A stretch of DNA of 16,812 nt from JAGKXB01 sp964498835 (lineage in GTDB: Bacteria; Pseudomonadota; Gammaproteobacteria; Burkholderiales; Burkholderiaceae_D): assembly GCA_964498835.1 (NCBI GenBank), contig CAZCIX010000044.1, positions 1 to 16,812 of the forward strand. Reading direction: 5' to 3'. Position numbers and translations under genes: made by a program. Below, in pieces: positions 14,962-16,812 of the stretch (position 1 is the stretch's first letter; every line of letters starts with the position of its first letter). Under the pieces are notes generated by a model. That model did no database searches. It saw only the letters and a list, made by a program, of their open reading frames with translations, and was not told the DNA's origin.

Positions 14962-15040
14962 GTTTATGAAAAATGCCTCGTATTCTCACGTTTATGAATT
15001 TTTATTTTCATTTTTCAATCCTCATCAAACGGAGATCTTT

Positions 15041-16057
15041 ATGTTATTCAACTTATCTAAAAAAGCCTTATTTGCTGGTGTGTTGATCACCAGCTCTATC
15101 CTGCCTGCCGCATTTGCAGCCGATACCACACTGCTCAATGTTTCTTACGATCCAACCAGAGAACTGTATCAAGACGTCAATACCGCTTTTGCTAAAAACT
15201 GGAAAGCCAAAACCGGCGATAACGTACAAATCAAACAATCACACGGTGGCTCTGGCAAACAAGGACGTGCGGTAATCGATGGATTGGAAGCCGACGTGGT
15301 GACCTTAGCGTTAGCCTATGACATTGACGCAATTGCCCAACACAATCTGATTGCCAAAGACTGGCAAAAACGCTTAGCGCACAACAGCTCCCCTTACACC
15401 TCCACCATCGTCTTTTTGGTACGCAAGGGCAATCCTAAAGGCATCAAAGATTGGAACGATCTGGTCAAACCTGGTGTTTCCGTGATTACACCCAATCCAA
15501 AAACATCCGGCGGTGCGCGTTGGAACCACTTGGCGGCTTGGGGTTATGCATTGAAACAACCAAAGGCGACTGAAGAAACAGCCAAAGAATTCATCAAAAA
15601 ATTGTACAAAAACGTGCCTGTATTGGATTCCGGCGCACGCGGCGCGACCACCACATTCGTTGAACGCGGCATCGGCGACGTGTTGATCGCTTGGGAAAAC
15701 GAAGCTTTCTTAGCAATTAAAGAATTAGGCCCTGAAAAAGTAGAAATCGTTTCGCCATCTACCAGCATCCTAGCTGAACCACCCGTATCTATCGTTGACA
15801 AAGTTGCGGACAAACGCGGTACCCGTAAGGTAGCGCAGGCTTATCTGGACTTTTTATACACAGAAGAAGCACAAGAGTTGATTGCGAAAAACTACTACCG
15901 TCCAACATTGGAAAAAACGGCTAAGAAGTATGCAAAAGAATTTCCAAAAATTAAGTTATTTACCATCTCTCAAGTAGCGGGTGACTGGACAAAAGCGCAA
16001 AAAACGCACTTTGCTGATGGTGGTGTGTTTGATCAGGTTTATCAACCAAGCAAGTAA
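15041..16057 (+). CDS. sbp: periplasmic sulfate-binding protein
   Basis: 338 residues. It is the solute-binding component of the sulfate/thiosulfate ABC importer. The signal peptide (about 1-27) ends AFA before ADTTLLNVSYDPTRE, the start typical of Sbp. QSHGGSGKQGRAVIDGLEADVVTLALAYDID carries the sulfate-contacting Ser/Gly loop, shown here in two family blocks (SHGGSGKQ and ADVVTLALA). VRKGNPKGIKDW, TPNPKTSGGARWNHLAAW and VLDSGARGATTTFVERG are further family motifs. ATG 15041 has GGAG 6 nt upstream; a longer frame from 14960 lacks a signal and is rejected. The channel and ATPase genes (cysT, cysW, cysA) are not next to it; a broken desulfurase gene follows instead. Confidence 0.95.
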   Translation: MLFNLSKKALFAGVLITSSILPAAFAADTTLLNVSYDPTRELYQDVNTAFAKNWKAKTGDNVQIKQSHGGSGKQGRAVIDGLEADVVTLALAYDIDAIAQHNLIAKDWQKRLAHNSSPYTSTIVFLVRKGNPKGIKDWNDLVKPGVSVITPNPKTSGGARWNHLAAWGYALKQPKATEETAKEFIKKLYKNVPVLDSGARGATTTFVERGIGDVLIAWENEAFLAIKELGPEKVEIVSPSTSILAEPPVSIVDKVADKRGTRKVAQAYLDFLYTEEAQELIAKNYYRPTLEKTAKKYAKEFPKIKLFTISQVAGDWTKAQKTHFADGGVFDQVYQPSK

Positions 16058-16087
16058 GTAAAAAGACATAAGCCATATTTTTCACCT

Positions 16088-16121
16088 CTGTCGTTCCTGC
16101 GGTGGTAAGTAGGAACGACGG
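16088..16121. repeat. half copy of the palindromic repeat, copy C
   Basis: GTCGTTCCT (16090-16098) and AGGAACGAC (16111-16119) form a perfect 9-bp stem. The text matches one arm of copies A and B (CGTCGTTCC..GGAACGACGG), so this appears to be a single hairpin of the same family. It lies 31 bp after sbp and could stabilise or end its mRNA, though no T tract is present. Confidence 0.6.
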
Positions 16122-16266
16122 ATGGTTGTGACGTTGGGCACTAAGCGTTTTCCTACGGACGAACCCGGTAATCACTCATCCTCAACCAAAAAAAGAATCA
16201 TCAATATGAGGCAACCAACCCATTCAACCCAATCTCAAACTATAGGACAACAAACCGCCTTTACAT

Positions 16267-16770
16267 GTGACCAATGCGAGACCGTTTTACTTTTTAGAAC
16301 AAAACCAAACGCGTCAGGCTGGCATACAAATTCCTGGTACACCCACACCCAATTGGCAAACTAACGCCACGTCGCTGTCAGCACCATTTGACATCAATCA
16401 AGTACGATGCTACTTCCCTACTCTGCAAGAACGCATTCATGGACGACCACGCACAAACCGCAGTGTGTGATGGATCGGTTGCAATATTTTTATCAGCACG
16501 AAACTCCAACATCCATCGCGCCGCGCATGAATTGGCAGCCCGTGTCAGTGATGCGTATGAAAGTGCAAGAGAAAAAATGCGTAGCTTTCTAAATGCAACT
16601 TACTCGCACGAAATCACCTTCGTACACGGTGCCACTGAATCCATCAATCTGGTTGCGCACAAGCGGTATGTATCTCACTTGCATGCTGATGTAAAAAATT
16701 TGGGTTGTGATTGGTACCTTTTCTCAGGCCACAAAGTATTCGGTCCTACTGGTATTGACGCCATGTTGAA
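16267..16770 (+). pseudogene. broken SufS-like cysteine desulfurase, resembling encapsulin-cargo type
   Basis: Pieces of a class-II cysteine desulfurase follow in order but in three frames. Frame one reads a proline/threonine-rich extension, then FDINQVRCYFPTLQERIHGRP. About 8-9 codons (expected text like VWLDNAAT) are lost, shifting to THKPQCVMDRLQYFYQHE (about 16450-16500). One lost A near 16500 shifts again to NSNIHRAAHELAARVSDAYE, which continues to HGATESINLVAH. There an in-frame deletion of roughly 90-100 residues, including the His-rich PLP-stacking region and the cofactor aspartate, joins directly to VSHLHADVKNLGCDW and SGHKVFGPTGI, which retains the PLP lysine. The C-terminal half, including the active-site cysteine loop, is absent. 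The N-terminal extension and the SNIHRAAHELAAR wording resemble family 2A encapsulin cargo desulfurases rather than E. coli SufS; that assignment is from memory. It lies directly after sbp. Confidence 0.82.
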
Positions 16771-16775
16771 AAATA

Positions 16776-16806
16776 AGGGCAGATTCATCACCTGCCCTAT
16801 TTTTTA
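16776..16806 (+). terminator. intrinsic terminator after the desulfurase remnant
   Basis: AGGGCAG (16776-16782) pairs with CTGCCCT (16792-16798) around a 9-nt loop, followed by ATTTTTTAT. It directly abuts the truncated desulfurase reading frame, so the missing 3' half was probably deleted up to the original terminator. Confidence 0.85.
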
Positions 16807-16812
16807 TACTTC

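Noticed and set aside
16206..16364. Small protein with two cysteines (CDQC) as an independent gene
   Set aside because: The frame overlaps the N-terminal extension of the desulfurase remnant, has no ribosome site, and the neighbouring frame carries the family similarity.

Overview
The window looks like chromosomal DNA of a betaproteobacterium, most likely Burkholderiales and perhaps Oxalobacteraceae-like. The basis is gene order and protein character: exbB-exbD divergent from xseA-sodB, then selO-msrB-yciB-bolA-ppiC. No rRNA or tRNA gene is visible, so the taxonomic call is an inference.

Positions 1-3373 are the accessory part. They hold the 3' end of one gene, a complete tandem paralogue (733-2661), and a wrecked third copy (about 2984-3373). 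The complete gene encodes an exported protein with a pentapeptide-repeat helix, a cysteine-rich zone of three repeated modules (25 of 28 cysteines), and a weakly conserved hydrophobic C-terminal region ending in a conserved tail. I do not recognise a named function for this architecture. A strong intrinsic terminator follows the complete gene. After it comes a 99-bp MITE with IS5-type ends and a TTAG target duplication.

Positions 3424-8731 are housekeeping: exbD and exbB (minus strand), xseA and sodB (plus), a beta-carbonic anhydrase (plus), an SDR oxidoreductase (minus) and a Dabb-domain protein (minus). Five 10-bp direct repeats precede sodB.

Positions 8921-12985 contain selO, msrB, yciB, bolA and ppiC, all on the plus strand, followed by an intrinsic terminator. 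Redox and protein-quality functions dominate: SelO AMPylation, methionine sulfoxide repair, and periplasmic folding. A GC-rich palindromic repeat lies directly upstream of selO. A related copy lies directly upstream of bolA, and a half copy lies after sbp. In the first two cases the repeat creates a false upstream extension of the reading frame.

Positions 13008-16812 hold an SbmA/YddA-type ABC exporter (minus), a periplasmic sulfate-binding protein (plus), and a pseudogene of a SufS-like cysteine desulfurase. The desulfurase remnant has a proline-rich N-terminal extension and wording that resemble the cargo desulfurases of family 2A encapsulins. It has at least two frameshifts and a large internal deletion, and it ends at an intrinsic terminator. 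This suggests a lost sulfur-storage or desulfurase module next to the sulfate-binding gene.
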